This document shows, piece by piece, positions 34,598 through 48,023 of a DNA stretch of 64,000 nucleotides. The notes under the pieces are model-generated. The model ran no database searches. It had not been told where the DNA came from and worked only from the letters and a program-made list of their open reading frames with translations. The stretch comes from Aphelenchoides besseyi. Lineage: Eukaryota; Nematoda; Chromadorea; Rhabditida; Aphelenchoididae. Every line of letters begins with the position of its first letter. Positions within the stretch are counted from its first letter, which is position 1. A program made the translations under genes and the position numbers. The DNA lies in contig JAMPIQ010000002.1 of assembly GCA_024699855.1 (NCBI GenBank), positions 5,642,001-5,706,000 of the forward strand. Reading direction: 5' to 3'.

Positions 34598-35832
34598 TTA
34601 TGCAAAGTAGGGAGCACGATCATAAGCAGCGGAGTCAGAGAAGTACTTGATGTTTACACAAACACTTTTGCCTCGCAGAATAACTAAACAACTGGAATAA
34701 TTTCAATTCAAAAACCCAATTACTCACGTGGAAAGCTGTTGAAAATGCCTCTGATGGCATCGCTTTCAAGGGCTGCAATCGAATGCGTGAATCAGTTCTT
34801 GTCAGACCAACACTTACCGATATCTAATTCGTTAAGTAAGTTGAAAAACTCGGTAGTCGTGCAATTAACATAGTACAACTCCAACAGTCCATGTTTATCG
34901 AACTTCACGTTCTAAATAAAACGATTCGATTATGTTTGTCATCTGATGATTACCTCGAGAAATGAACGTACAGCTTTCAAACTGAAAGACGATTTCCTCG
35001 TACTCAAAACAATACAATCGAGTGGAACGTTGCTGTTGCCCAAATGCACGAGCGTTTCATCGCCAATCGCCAACTGACTTTTGGAGCCGGCCGATCGTGC
35101 TCTGCAAAGGTTGACAGTCGAATTGTGCAAACATCTGGCCACTTACTCAATGAAACGCGGAGTCTTTAGCTTCGTCAACATTCGATGTGCGTCATCGTTC
35201 AAATTATCGCTCGCATCTTCGACGATCAATGAGCTCAGTTTGGGAAGTGTTTCGCACAAAGAAGCCAAGTAGTTGATCAGAGAAACATTTTGGTTGTTTG
35301 CTCCTTTGTCGATGCGAATCGAAAGCTGAAAACAACGGAGATTGATAGCCGTGTGAAAGACCAACAAACCACTTGAGCGTCACGGAACGCCGTCGCCAAC
35401 TCTTCTTCCAACCCAATTCTATCGATTAAGCGCAAGTAAGTGGAACGTTTGACACGAAACATTTGCAGGAAAACGGAAAGATAATTCGGAGTTCGGAAGA
35501 AATATTTCTGTAGACAAAAACCACAGGGTTGTTTTCGGAGGTCTCGTCTTACCGTCAATTTCGTTTCCTTTTCGTCGCAAATCTCCGAAGTTTTGATTCG
35601 AAATTGGAATCGTGTGTAGTGAAACTGCTCGAGATGCAACGAGCTGACGTGATTCTTCGGCAAAATCCCCGCATTCTTCTCAACAAATTTGCGCCAAGAG
35701 CGATTCACCTGCAAAACAACGAAATTTCCACGAAAATGTTCGTAAACAAACTCGAAGCAAAGTGAAAATATCCAAGATGTCGACATACGACGCGATCTTC
35801 AGTCTTATTTCTGCCGGCAACGCGTCCAACAT
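34598..35832 (-). CDS. F-box protein
   Basis: Probable substrate adaptor of an SCF ubiquitin ligase. Eight exons join in phase: 35832-35752, 35708-35553, 35507-35370, 35325-35147, 35101-34954, 34911-34818, 34772-34728 and 34683-34598, giving 308 residues. The N-terminus is a classic F-box: LDALPAEIRLKIASYVDILD, then LLRVNRSWRKFVE. The rest contains leucine-rich segments (LCETLPKLSSLIVED) but no regular repeat that I can define, so the substrate domain is unknown. Upstream, minus-strand sequence with a GTGAGG donor (around 35990) and an acceptor near 35900 suggests a 5' UTR intron. The gene ends tail-to-tail with AKT, 270 bp apart. Confidence 0.8.
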
Positions 35833-38800
35833 CGTGAGCGAACGGTCGAAGGGAGAATGCGGATCGTTGATAAAACTCGGAGGTCGAAGGCGAACTGAAA
35901 TAAAAAGCCAAAAAGACAATCGCCTTTCCTCTCAGAAAGCAAACAACACGGTTGAAGAGCGAAACGGAAACTCGTTTATGTTTCCTCACCTGCTTCACGT
36001 GATTAAATCGACCGACAGCGCCGATCACACCACAACAACGAGAAGACGAAGATAAGACGTGGATTCGCGGAAGAGTGCGTTTACCCACCACTCACTGCTT
36101 CGAGAACAAGTCAACCCGCCAAAAATCATCATCGATGATCAACAACACTTGACGCTGCGGACGAATGAGATCAGCGATCGTTCAATCCTCTTGAATAGAT
36201 CGCGGTTTCAATCCAATTTAACGATTCGAACAAAACTTTCTGATAATAATTCTGTTTCTTTTTTTTGTTTATTGCCTTTCATCATCAAACAGAAACCGTC
36301 CAGAGCCCAACAAAATTAGCTTCAATCTTCTCGACATGTACAGTAAAAACGTTGGAAATAGCATTTGGACGAAACGTGGATCCTCGACGTTCTTCCGATC
36401 ACGCGCTCTTTTTCGTGTCTTGAACTCGAAATTACATTCAGTATTCGGCCCCACAGCTGGATTAGTTTGATGTAACTTCCACTGATGATTGCGAACATCG
36501 CTGTCCCGACACGCACTCCCGACTTTCAACCGCCATTCGGGAAGAAAGACGATGCTCGCGGGCCACTCGTCGAGATTTCAAATGCCCATAAATGACCACA
36601 CCGTGAATTTGAGAGTCGAAGCCGCTGGAATGGACGTCGAGTTTTGAATTCGCGTAGACTCTACGCGGTTTTTGACGATGTTGCATACTCGCGCATCGCC
36701 TCAAAATTACTTCATGCACAAAGCGAATTGGCCCGAGGCATTTTATTTCCGTGTGGCTAAGACGTCTTTTGCCGTGTCTTGTGCGTTGATTATGCGGTCC
36801 ATTCGACGCGCATCACACCGTGCCAGGCTTCAGACTTGGCCTCGTTGTCTTCCACGCAACGCAGTGAAATCAGTTCGAAGTCGATTGTTTAGGGTTCTGT
36901 TGATAAGCCAACACGTTTGTCTCTGAATTCTAATTGACCGTTGTCTATGAATTCAATTTTTGACCCAGCTTGTTAATTAACACGATGTTCGGTGTTATGT
37001 TAAAGTGCGGTATTCGTTTCTGGGTGTTTGCGTTCGGTTGAATGCTTCGGCGGTTCGGGAAAAAGGCGTCGAATTGGCTATGCCGGATGTTGACTTTGTT
37101 GTATTTCACTAAGCGTTCGAGTTCTCGCCAATAAATCGAAGATCTTTTGGTTCAAACGATCAAGAATGCGGTACGAGAGAGTGCCAACTTGACCGTGTGA
37201 ACAAATTCAATCAACGTGAAGAGCGGAAATAGAATTGGTTTTGAGTACATCCACTGTCCTCTTTGCTCGTCTTTTCCTTGTTCATTCTGGCAGCTTTTAA
37301 ACAATTTCATAAGTTTTTTCCATGACATCATCTTATGAGTTTCGACCTCACACACTCTGCAGGGCTTGTTCAATCCGTTAAGACACGTGTAGTCCAACAA
37401 TCTGCAGAGGACGTTGTTTGTCGACATTTTGCTCCACGAACATTGACTCTGAAACAACACACGAATCTTCGTCTCCTTAATTGTCGGGATGTGCACGCTC
37501 ACGAATTCGGACGACAACTTGGCCGTCGGAATTGTTTTTTGATTTTCACGAAACGACCGGCACACTCATTTGTCTAATTGACTCGACGCATCGTACGTTG
37601 ACCTCGAACATCGAATGTGCGCCTATTGGCACGGAGATCACGTTCACTGTGCTGTTGAAGTTGAATGCCTCTGTCCTTGGAGTTCTTGGTTGTTATTCCG
37701 AAGCAGTTTTTTTGATGCTTCTAATTTGTTGTGAATTTTGAAATCCCCGGGCAATACGCTTTTGGTCGCTTCGTGTTTATTTCGCGACGTTCAAACGACT
37801 CGCCAAAGTTCTTTCGGTGACATCCTTCCAAAACTTTGTGTCAAAGGCCGTAGGTCACGAGTTGTTTTTAATGAACGTACTCATATCTTTACTCTGTTTT
37901 ACAGTCTTTGCTGATAAGAAATTTAAGCCTTACGTTCTCGTACTCGTAAAACGACCCAACAGATTTGACTGTGGAGGACGAAGCAGTTGGCTTCGAGCTC
38001 GGAAGTCATTCTGGATTACTATTTTTGAGTCAAAGAATTAAGAACCAATAATCGTCATTCACTGCTACGCAAAATCCATTAATAAGCAAACAGAAACTTT
38101 TGATTTCAAATGTGTCTGTAATCCAACAAGCTGAGTTTTACGATCTTACAGTTCACTTGTTCAAGTGGAGTGTCTTCTTGGAAATTAGCTTTGTTCTTCG
38201 TGTGCTGAGAGCGGATGTACGTCTTTTGTTTTGAGGTCCGACAGGAATCAAAACTCATTTTGTCCGACTGTTGGTTTTTGAGTTCGAAATGCAATTATAC
38301 AAAATATGGTTCCAAAAATTGTTTTCTCGATGTTTTGGGTCACATGTTGATGCTCTTTTCTAGTCTTTAATTCTCGTTTATCAATCACTGTCATTTCAAA
38401 TTCTAATCGTCTTTTCTTTATTAATGCAAACGAACATTCCAAGACGATTAACTATCGAACAAAAACTGTTTTGACATTTGAAGAACCAAAACTTTTAAGT
38501 TTTGTGGGAAAGTTCGATTGAATGCTCTAAAAACAGCCACCAACTTCTGTTCATATTCTGGGAAAGTTCGAAGACGTTAGAACACATCAGACTGAAGTCT
38601 CCACAAACCGCTTTGGCTGCTTGTTATCACGTTCTAAACTCTCTTGAGACAAATGTCCGTATGTCAAGAGATGGCACAAAAGTTGTACAGTTGCAGAGCG
38701 GAAAGTTGAGAAACGCGATTAGTCACACTAAACGAAAAAGTTACTTCAATGACAGTTGGACGTCAAAGTAAAGCGTGCTAATTTCTTTGCTGAAAACTGG

Positions 38801-41800
38801 TAACTTTGGTTCCATCTTGTCGGAAATTTCTGTCAACATACGACAATTTGAACTGCCCACGCTTCACAGTTGTCAATCAGACCATGAGGCAAATTTGTGA
38901 AGCGGAAAGGAGAAGTCGACATGAAACCCAATGGCACCTCGGATGGGCACTTCGTTTGGATTTTCAAATGAGTCTTCCAATAAAGTTCGACGGATACTAA
39001 CGAATGTTTGCGACGGCTCGACAGTTTGAGCACAAATTCATGCGTGTCATCAACAGATGACTTTGTTTGCAAATCTGCGCACGACATTCTTCATCAGTTT
39101 CACAAATTTTGGCAGTTGAATCGTATTTATTAATAAGTTTCTTTGATTCCATGCTTTTACTCTATACGTACGTATCGGAGATTACCGTGAAGTATTGCTG
39201 CGAAGTCCGGGAATCGGAAGTTTTCCATTGCATCTTTTAAAGTCAATGAATAACTTCCTACAAAACTTTCTCTTGAATTCACTTCATCAAGCAAATCGAT
39301 GGAAAAACCACCACGAAACGACCAGGTTGGTAGGCGCATTCTCAAACTATCGAGTTACTCGGCCGCATTACCTATCTAACCCAACGGCCGAATCTTCGTG
39401 TTTTCTTGCATTTGGACGAGACACGTGAACGTTTCCATGCAACATGCCACCGGCAGACTCATCCCGTTTCCACGTCGTCATCTCGAATCAACCATCTCTG
39501 TTTGACCCGCCGGATCGTCAATCATCAGCACAATGCTGATCGTCTGCTATCGGTTGAGGATTTGAACAGCCGCTCGAACTTCAAAAACTTCATGCCTTTC
39601 GATTTGTTGAGCCACAAGTTCTGTCGTTTTTGACGAACTTTTTCTTGTATTTGACGCATTTGTTTTCGAACTTGTTTATCGAATTCGTGTTATGAAAATA
39701 GCTACATGAGTTGACTTCAACCAAAACCTATGAATTCACCTGTTGCTATACGCTTTCAGATGTATGAACTTAAAACATTTTCGTGACAGTCAATGATACT
39801 TAAAGTTCGTGTACAATATCCGCATTTTTGGCCTTGAAGTGTGTAATCGACAATACAACTTGTGCTGCCGTGTGCCGTTTGAGTATGCGAACTAATCTCT
39901 TGCTTTAATCCCCATGGTTTAAGTGAGTAGTTGCGCATGTAGTAATTAGTTCTCACGCTCTCGAATTTCGATTCTGATTTTCGATTGATTGGATTTTGTT
40001 CGATTGGCGGGAAACAAAAGAACGCAAAATCAATCTTCCCGTCAGGTGCTTGTCTTTGTTTGCCGTTTGATTAACGAGCCACCGAAATTAGTTGGAAACG
40101 AACGAATTCGTATGTTTGATTGATACGCGCGTTTTGAGATTGTAATTTGAATAGTTTATGAGTGCACGCATCTTCGCTTCGAAGGAAAGTCGTTGAACAT
40201 TCGGTTTGTATTCTCTTTTGTTTTACATTCCCTACTTTGAGGCTTCACGGTTGCATCGAAACACCGACAATACGTGTGTTGGAAACGGAGTGCCGGCGGC
40301 TAAGATTTGAATGCTTGCCGTTCTTCCGACTTCAATTTGTTTTTCAAATGTGAAAGCAACTTGCAAAGGCGAAAAATGTAAATTGCCATTTTGAGTGTAT
40401 GGAAAAACGGTTTGTGTTTGAACGTTCAAACTCCGCGAACTCGGGGATCTCTTAGAGACTCAACTACTGAAGCTTTTTGTCTCTCAATCTAAGGCATTTC
40501 ACGTGCATTCGGCGGGATGTTCTTCTCGTTGTTTCTATTCCGTGTTTTCGCCTAATTTCATTCTCTTTTCAAAATTCTCTGATATGCTGCCCAGCAGCGT
40601 AAGTTTTTTACAGAAACTCTCGGAGAACATTGCTTTTTGACGACCGAGACAGAGCAGGTGTGCAAGTTGAATTGTTAATTATAGGAACCATATGGAATGC
40701 TTGGTAATTAACCGTTGACAAACATTCGGCATGTACTTTCAGATGAAAGATCACTGGCAAGTACTTCGTGTTCAAATTACACTTCCGATTGTTTTCCCAC
40801 TTATGTCAAACATTGAAGTAGAATTTGGGGGCTTATAAACGCTTGCAACTTTAAGCGTTCCAGCTTCCAAATGTACTGCAAATCGCATTGTTGCCCGCCC
40901 CTTTTTTGTCTGTCGACTGTGAGGATACGCGTTGAGTCACGGGAAATTCGTGTGTCTTCGCTCTCAATTTCGCTGTGGACAAGCTTCAAATTTATTTCCG
41001 TAGTCCACGTTTTTTTCGATTGCTACCATTGGCATTCACAACGTAAGATCTGACAGCAATTCCCTTTCTACATCAAAATTCGATCAAAGTTCGTTCGATG
41101 AAGAACGAAAGAGCAAAAGACTAATCCGATTCCTAGTTTTGGTCCCAAATTTGTTAGAAAAAGTCAATTAAATTCCAATATCTTTGCAATTTGATGATGA
41201 ATTTGTTCAATGAAAAGTTAATTTCATACCTCAATTTCACTTCGTCCCTTTCAATTTAATACAAACGTGTTGTTTCAATTCGTTTATCGTGTACTTGCTT
41301 CGACAAATAGGTTTCAGCACGAATTGAAAGACTCTTTGTACCTTATGGTTCAAATCTCGACCATCTATTTCGTCCCTCGGGTCCCTCGAATTGACTATTT
41401 CAATCTTGTCATAAATCAGAACTCGTTCACTGTCTGTACTGAAGCAATCTTGTGTGGTATTCGTTTAATGCATATAACCAATTTAACGAGTGGGTCCATT
41501 TATACCATCATCAAGGGAACGATATCTTCATGTTCGTTGTAGACGCATTCAAGTTTGAGATGAACTTCTAAACTAAAGTTCATGAAATCAATTGCAAAGT
41601 TTTACGCCGTTAAATTTCCCAATTTTTCGCGTTCTCGCGTCCGAAATTCGGTTCTTTTGCTCAGCCACCGTTTTCAGATTGTTGGATTTTGAATCAAATG
41701 GTTGTAAGGTGTATGAGGGCAAATTGAAATGAGTGACAAATGCCAGTTGGCTTTGATCCAACTGAGCAATGAATCGGTTGTTTACGATTTTCTTGCGTCT

Positions 41801-42545
41801 ATTCACAATAGCTATAAGCCCATTCATACGTGAGTTTGTGTAGCTTTTGGACGTTAAATTTGATTGCTTTTTCAGGTATCTGTCGATTGTTTTTTGTGCC
41901 ATTGGAGCGGTAACATCGATATTTCTGAACTGATTAGTAATCAAAACTTTGTAGGTGCTGAATTTCTGCAATATTGTCGTTTTAACACGGTAAGATTTGC
42001 GTATTTGATACCGAAAACAATTTTGTATACGTGGGCTACTTTTGCGAGCACACGTTTGAGGCCATTTCGAGTTACTGTTTGAGATTAACGATCCAAAATA
42101 AACCACTTGTTTTTGGTTTTAAATGATTGTCGATGCGCAAATAGTCTCCATGGGGGGCATCTACGTGGGCTATTTAGCCAAAAATTGTAAACAACTTCAA
42201 TGGGCAAATTACGTAGAAAGCTGCTGACTTCAGATACTATTTACTTCCGCGTATTCTTTTCCATAAGCTCTTGAAACCAAAACTACCGCTTAAAGCCGAT
42301 TGTTTTCATTTTGTCATAAAGATCTGTGAGTTCACGCAACAACTGAACCGGACAACCGATGCATGTAATCGAATTTGCAAGTTATGAGCAGTTAGTTGGC
42401 ACAGCCGAAATTTTCTTAAGTCAATTAGAGTGAGATATAGGCTCGGAATCCGAAATCCAATTACTCGCTTCGTTTGCTTGTAAGAAATTCGGAGCGTAAA
42501 CAAACCAAAAAACAAGAAAGAAAGATGCAAATGGTTTATTTATAG
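35833..42545. other. 6.7-kb stretch without a supported gene
   Basis: Only scattered short ORFs; the longest is 41588-42106 (minus, 172 codons), not recognised. The missing first exon(s) of the GPCR (TM1 region) are expected somewhere here on the plus strand, so part of this may be a long 5' intron. I could not find a convincing TM1 exon. Confidence 0.4.
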
Positions 42546-44359
42546 GAAACAGATGCGTAATTCACCGGTTAACACAATTTTGACGGCAATGGCGTGTTGC
42601 GATACGGTTTGTAAATGCCATAAGACAATAGGTTTATGATCTCGATTTCAGGTTGTTTTGTTTTCGAATCTGGTTTACACAACACACTTCACTTTTGTTG
42701 CGTCCGTTTATTGTCATCCAAGAATGTGGAGTTACGGATGGGCGTTGTTTTTGGTTGCTCATGCACATCTCAGCTTGATAGGCCACACTTCAAGCTTATG
42801 GCTATCGGTTAGTCGAAGCAAATGCGTCAGATCGGTTATTGAACGGCTATTAAGGTTATGCTCGCATTTCTTCGCTATCTTACACTTCGAAATCGTGGAG
42901 GAAGTGGAACCGTTCAGGTCGGACTGAAACATGCGTACATAGCAATTGCTTCTGTTATTATTTTCGTTGGTACGAAGTCAAGAAGTCATAGCGGAATAAG
43001 TTGATTGATTTTAGTTGCAATGAACATTCCAAACTTCGGTACTTACAAAATTATTGAGGTTTGGAAAGACGGCTTTTCGAATTACGTGTTGCATTTTCAG
43101 GTTCCACTTCGAACAACGTGCGAAGTAACTGACATGTCGGTTATCAATGCCTGGGCCTACTTTCCCGATGTGTCGGATTTAGCGATGAAATCGTTTGTTC
43201 ACGTCGATTGTTTGATATTTAGAATGGCTCTGCTGTAAGTATTCATTGGAGCGCTGAATTGATGAACAATTTGGTGTTTAGGATCTCGGGAATTGTTTTC
43301 AAAATGATACCCTGCATTCTACTCACTTTGTTTGTTTGGCTGTTAACACGGATTCTCAAACAAGTCAAACAGAATCGAATGAAACTGTTGGGTTCGACAC
43401 GAAATGGCAACAATTTGGTTCAACCAAACGGTGTAACCAATGGATATCTCGATCCTCGTAAAGATTCGCGTAGTTGCGGAGTCTCGGCTTCTCCTCAACC
43501 GCGAAGTGGATCGATGCGAGGAAAATACTGGCGAAGTCGTGGAGACCGAACAACTCACATGCTTTTGGCAATCGTTCTGGTAAGCGATAGAGGAGCGGAA
43601 ACAAACTCAACAGAACGTTTCAGGTCTTTCTTTTCACTGAGCTTCCTCAAGGAATCGTTACAGTTCTGAATGGCATTTTGTCGACAAGCTTTCGTGAGTT
43701 TTTGAATACAATCTGTTCAACTTTCACTTATTCGAACTCTTAATTCTTCAATTTTTAGGTCTACGCATCTACAACAGTATTGGCGACATTCTTGATCTCT
43801 TATCTCTGTGCAACTCCTGTACGTCTTTCGTTATTTATTGTACGATGAGTGGACAGTTTCGAGCGGTTAGCAATTACGTTCTAATCACATGATATTCGTA
43901 CTTCAGGAGTTTCGACGTGTATTCATTCCTCAACAGGTTTCCTGTTGGCTTTCACCGGAAAATGCTGCTCGTCGCTGTTCGGACGCATTTTTCTCGAAGA
44001 CCCCGACAACTCATCTGTTGACCGCTGAGAATGGAAACGATCGTTCCGATCGTTCAATCACTATTGCCACGTTTGGATCTCGTCAATCAGTGCGTCGATT
44101 ATCCACAGGCGAAGGAACCGAGAATTCACCTCAACCGTCCACTCCTCACGTTTCTTCGGAGTTTCATCGACGCTCAACTCAAGCACTACTGAGCGAGAAA
44201 GATGATCGCTCGTTGGCTGATGGAAATCCAACTTCCCAGCTCGGCGACTGTTCTCCGCTGTTACGTGTTCATGAATCTCATCGGCATGTGGACTCATCCG
44301 TTTCTACTGGTTCCGCATCTCCTGTCGCTCATTCTAACGGATCGCCGCCAGCTATCTAA
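42546..44359 (+). CDS. DMSR/myosuppressin-receptor-like neuropeptide GPCR, 5' end not found
   Basis: Rhodopsin-type receptor for FMRFamide-like or myosuppressin-like peptides, plasma membrane. Exons: 42546-42606, 42652-42807, 42855-42969, 43015-43234, 43282-43579, 43624-43693, 43759-43865 and 43907-44359, in phase, 492 residues. TM2 reads MRNSPVNTILTAMACCDT. TM2-TM3 contains YTTHFTFVAS and WALFLVAHAHLSLIGHTS, a signature of the DMSR group. TM5 is ISGIVFKMIPCILLTLFVWL. TM6 carries RTTHMLLAIVLVFLFTELPQG, and TM7 IYNSIGDILDLLSLLNSC followed by FVIYCTMSGQFR. The C-terminal tail is long, Ser/Thr-rich and likely phosphorylated. The exon(s) for the N-terminus and TM1 were not found upstream. It is tail-to-tail with the CAP gene. 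Confidence 0.9.
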
Positions 44360-45087
44360 GGATCTTGATTGGGTCTCACAATTCCTAACGGGTAAATGAC
44401 TGTCGATTTGTTCGGGTCTACTTAGTTCGATTGCATAATTCTAATGTGTTTTGAATCGATGTCACTCCAACTCATCCGCTTCTCAAATTACAAAAATCAA
44501 ACCGATTTTGAAGTTACTAAAAGTTTGTTGTTCGGTATTATATTTCGCGTTACTATTCCACCCGGTAATGTTTCTCGATTTGATAAATCTCTTGACGTTT
44601 ATGTTGCGAATAACCAGAAAGACAAGCAGAGCAGACGGGCAGTGTAGAGGAAACAATAAAAGAAATCAACTGTGCGACTTTGGCGGATCGGAGCGAAACG
44701 TAACGGCGGACAAATCGCAATGATTCATCTGTTCGAGCAGGGATTGGAGTTGGGTTCCAGCTCGAGCGTCGTGCGAAATGGACGATTGTAGAGGCAAATT
44801 GTTGGCAAATTCACCTAAAGTATTCTGTTGATGAATGAAAGGACAAACTTACGAGGAATGTTCGAATTCCCAGCGGGTCGGTAGAAAGCGACAATGGCAA
44901 GACAGTTTTTACTCGTGTTCCAAAAACGTGCGACTCCCAACTCAACGGACGAACGCCACAGCATTTGGGTAAAGTTTTTCGCTTCTAAAATCGATCACTT
45001 TGAATTCTGAGAAGCATTCAAACCGCATACTTAAATTCCATCGTGGGTTGGCGAAATCGAATTGATCGGCTTCGGATGCCCACAGTG
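42621..45087. repeat. right arm of a 2.47-kb inverted duplication (source copy)
   Basis: Reverse complement of 20725-23191. In this copy both genes continue beyond the duplicated segment and stay in frame, so it is the probable source. The spacer between the arms is about 19.4 kb. Confidence 0.9.
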
Positions 45088-45761
45088 CCACAATTTCCGA
45101 TCCGGTTGTTAGATGATCGTCCCGACCCTCAACTACTAAGTGTATGTTCTCGCCGATTCCTGGCAGCTCGGGATATAGAACGCGACCTCGTTCTGCCAAA
45201 TTTGTTGCCCACGATTTTGCTAAAACTTTTAGTAAACAAAAGCAGAAATACGATAAGTACGGAACACGCCCAATGCACTGACCTAAATCAGCCAACTCTT
45301 GTGACCAAATCAACGCTGGACTCCCGTATTTCTCGCGTACCAGATTGTGAGCTTCGAGACATTGCCGTTGAAAGTTTGCATCAACTAAAAAGCTCACGAC
45401 CCTTAACGACTACATGCTTTCTGTTTACCGACAGCCGTAAATTTGGGCCTTCTTTTCACGTACTTAACATCGGTTATTGTTTGCATTAAGGCTCGATCTA
45501 ATTCGGGATCAACACGTGCATTCTCAGCACCTGACGAAGAAGTGGCGTCCATGAAACTACGACACTCATCGGAACGATAGTTTCTGAAATGGACGTTAAC
45601 CAACGGAAGTTGATATCCTCTTACTTTGACCCGTGAAATGTTTTTGAGACGGCGAGATGAGAAGCACCGTTCGAGGTTCCGGCTTGGTTAGTTGCATTGT
45701 GCTGTTCTTCACCGACCGAATGTGATTTTCGTAGTTTTCGGCCGAACAGACGTTTGATCAT
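44666..45761 (-). CDS. CAP/SCP-domain protein, GAPR-1-like
   Basis: Six exons: 45761-45631, 45583-45429, 45384-45283, 45219-45031, 44984-44853 and 44814-44666, in phase, 285 residues. The CAP core starts CLEAHNLVREKYGSPALIW, with the conserved His of helix 1, then AKSWATNLAERG, GIGENIHLV (the GEN loop with Glu), FTQMLWRSSVELGVAR (CAP signature with catalytic-like His replaced by the Gln/Met context of GAPR-1 types), and AIVAFYRPAGN. No signal peptide is visible; the N-terminus (MIKRLFGRKLRKSHS) is basic. With the lack of disulphide-rich extensions this points to the intracellular, Golgi-associated GLIPR2/GAPR-1 group rather than secreted venom-allergen-like proteins. An N-terminal extension of about 95 residues is unusual. 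The 3' half is duplicated at 20.7 kb. Confidence 0.85.
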
Positions 45762-48023
45762 CCTGTAAGTGAGTGCAGTTGAGAGGAGCAGGTATCTCGA
45801 CCGTACACGAAAAATAATCGAAAACTGAAAACGACGGTGAATTTCCGGCTTTCAAAGTGTGAAGAATGAAAGGCGTTTTTCAATCGAAAATTGATGGCAA
45901 ACGGGACTCAATTTAAATTTTATAGTTTTTGGGACCCTACGAGCAAACGGGCCGTTTGAAAGGCACGTTTCGTATTCATCGTTATGTACCTCGAAAATTT
46001 GTGCAATTTCACGAGCGACCAACTCGCTGGCGATTCACTCGAACCAATTGACCATAAACGTAGAAGCCGTCAACCCACGACTTCCAGCATAATTAGAATG
46101 CGGTTGGACAACGTTGTACAACAGAGGAGGTTTAATGGTCTAAATGAGAATTGGCTTTGTAATCCATGGCCGGAAATTTATAAGCAAACCAAAAGTGTGC
46201 GCACTAGTCCATTTTACGAGGAGCATTTTCTTTTGGTTTCCTTCCAAAAAACGCGAAAGCACGACAAAAAAGTGGTAGTCAAAGCGTTGTTCTTCTGAGC
46301 AAAGAAACAGTTTGGCTCGTCAATCCCGAAAGACTGCGGCTTCCAACTAACTGTCTATCTCAAATGGTCTTCATCCTGTTGCAAATCGGAGGTCCGACTT
46401 CATGTTGCTGAAAAATCTCGGCAAAAGAAGCTTCCGAATTTGCTTCGGACTTTAAAAGGAGATTGTACGGAGGCCAATTATGTAGCTCAGTTCCGTCCAT
46501 CTTTCATTACAATTAACTTCGCTAACGAGTGGAAGGCAAGGACCTTTTAAATTGCTGATAAACAACCATTAACTTCGGTTGGCTTCTGTTGACAGGCTCA
46601 TACGATGATACACGAAAGGAACTGAAGTCCATAGTATTCGAGTGATAGAGCAATAAACGCCTTTAGGTACGATATTTCAGAAACTGAATTTTGTGTTCGA
46701 ATTTCCGTTTCATTCAAAGGATTTCAAGTAATTGAGAAATTCAAACCGGAAATCGCAAAGATCGCTGAAGAAGAAAAGACGGAAAGACTGTCGAAAAGCA
46801 ATGGGTTTGTTCGTGGTTTAATCAAAGTAGAAGGAAGAGATAACTGGTTCAGAAAGTCGTTTGAATAAAAACATCTTCATTTTGGTCATGAAACAAAAAG
46901 TAATCCGAGGCTCCCCAAGTACTACCATTGGAGTGAGACGCGCAAGAAGTCGAGGTTGGCTGAGCGGAATAAAAAGAAACCAACAGAGTCCGGGAATTGT
47001 TGCATTGATGGCCGAGAAAAACCTAAAGAGGCGCAGCTGGTGGCGAATTCCCTTCGGCGTCCGACGTCTGTTTCTTCATCTTGAATCCTCGTAGTTGTGA
47101 TTGTGAAGTCCAACATTTTCATCTTCGCGGCCGCTGCTGGAAACACCGTTGTTTTATATAAACTTCGAGGGTTGTAGAGTTGACGAAGAAAATGAACGGA
47201 ATTTGGGAACATGCTCGAGGTTTGAAAACACCGCGGAAGTTGCTTATTCCTTCGTCATTTATCACGATTTTGAACAGGTGGCGATAAGATAAATGAAAGC
47301 AAAACTCACGAGAAAATGAACTGAAACATAGAGAGAAGGAGAAAATCCTCGTCTTTAGCACATGAACTCCAAAGTTATGCTGCGAAATCAACTGTAGAAT
47401 ATCTTTGAACGATTATGTCGATCATACAAAAAAATTTCTACTTTACGAACAATCCAATCGCTCTCATCTTAAACCAATTTAAATGGACGGCGGTTCTGGA
47501 CAAATAACCGGTGGTCATTTATCTTCGTCACTTTGCAGGGTTCACTGGGCTTTGAACACAAACTTATAACAAGACAGACGAACAGCTATCGAATAAGAAA
47601 ACAGTTCAATGAAACGCGATAACAACCATATGGACGTTTTCACACTCTCGCTCTCTAATTTGACATCCAACAAAGCAGACAAATCAGTCGGTCCTCATTA
47701 ATTGCTTTCGATCTTCTTCTCACCGCCCCAATTTGTGGTCGTGACAATCCGTGACGCAGCTGATGACTAAGGGACGATTTCGAATTAGACCAAAAGGTGG
47801 CAAATTGAGTAGAAATTTTTTGATTGTTTTTGCACAACGCGTCTTTCCCAAAAGAATACGAGTGAATCATAGTGAACTTGGACGGGAAAATATATGTCAT
47901 TACGAACTACGACGACAATTGACATTCGACAAACACGTGGGTTTGTTAGCGCTTTGGATCACACTCCAAGATATTTCATCGCTAAATAACTGCAGATGTG
48001 AAATTGACTGCTAAGTGTGTTCA
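45762..48023. other. 2.3-kb stretch without a supported gene
   Basis: Short ORFs only (for example 45984-46298, plus), without motifs. The segment lies between the divergent start codons of the CAP gene and the protease gene, so their promoters are probably here. Confidence 0.4.

Noticed and set aside
41588..42106. 172-codon minus-strand ORF with VYFGSLI near its start, reminiscent of reverse transcriptases
   Set aside because: Only this short stretch is similar; the following blocks of the RT tail are absent. Without a search it cannot be called.
20725..45087. giant composite transposon bounded by the inverted repeats
   Set aside because: The arms carry host gene exons, have no terminal motifs or target duplication, and the 19-kb spacer contains ordinary unrelated genes.
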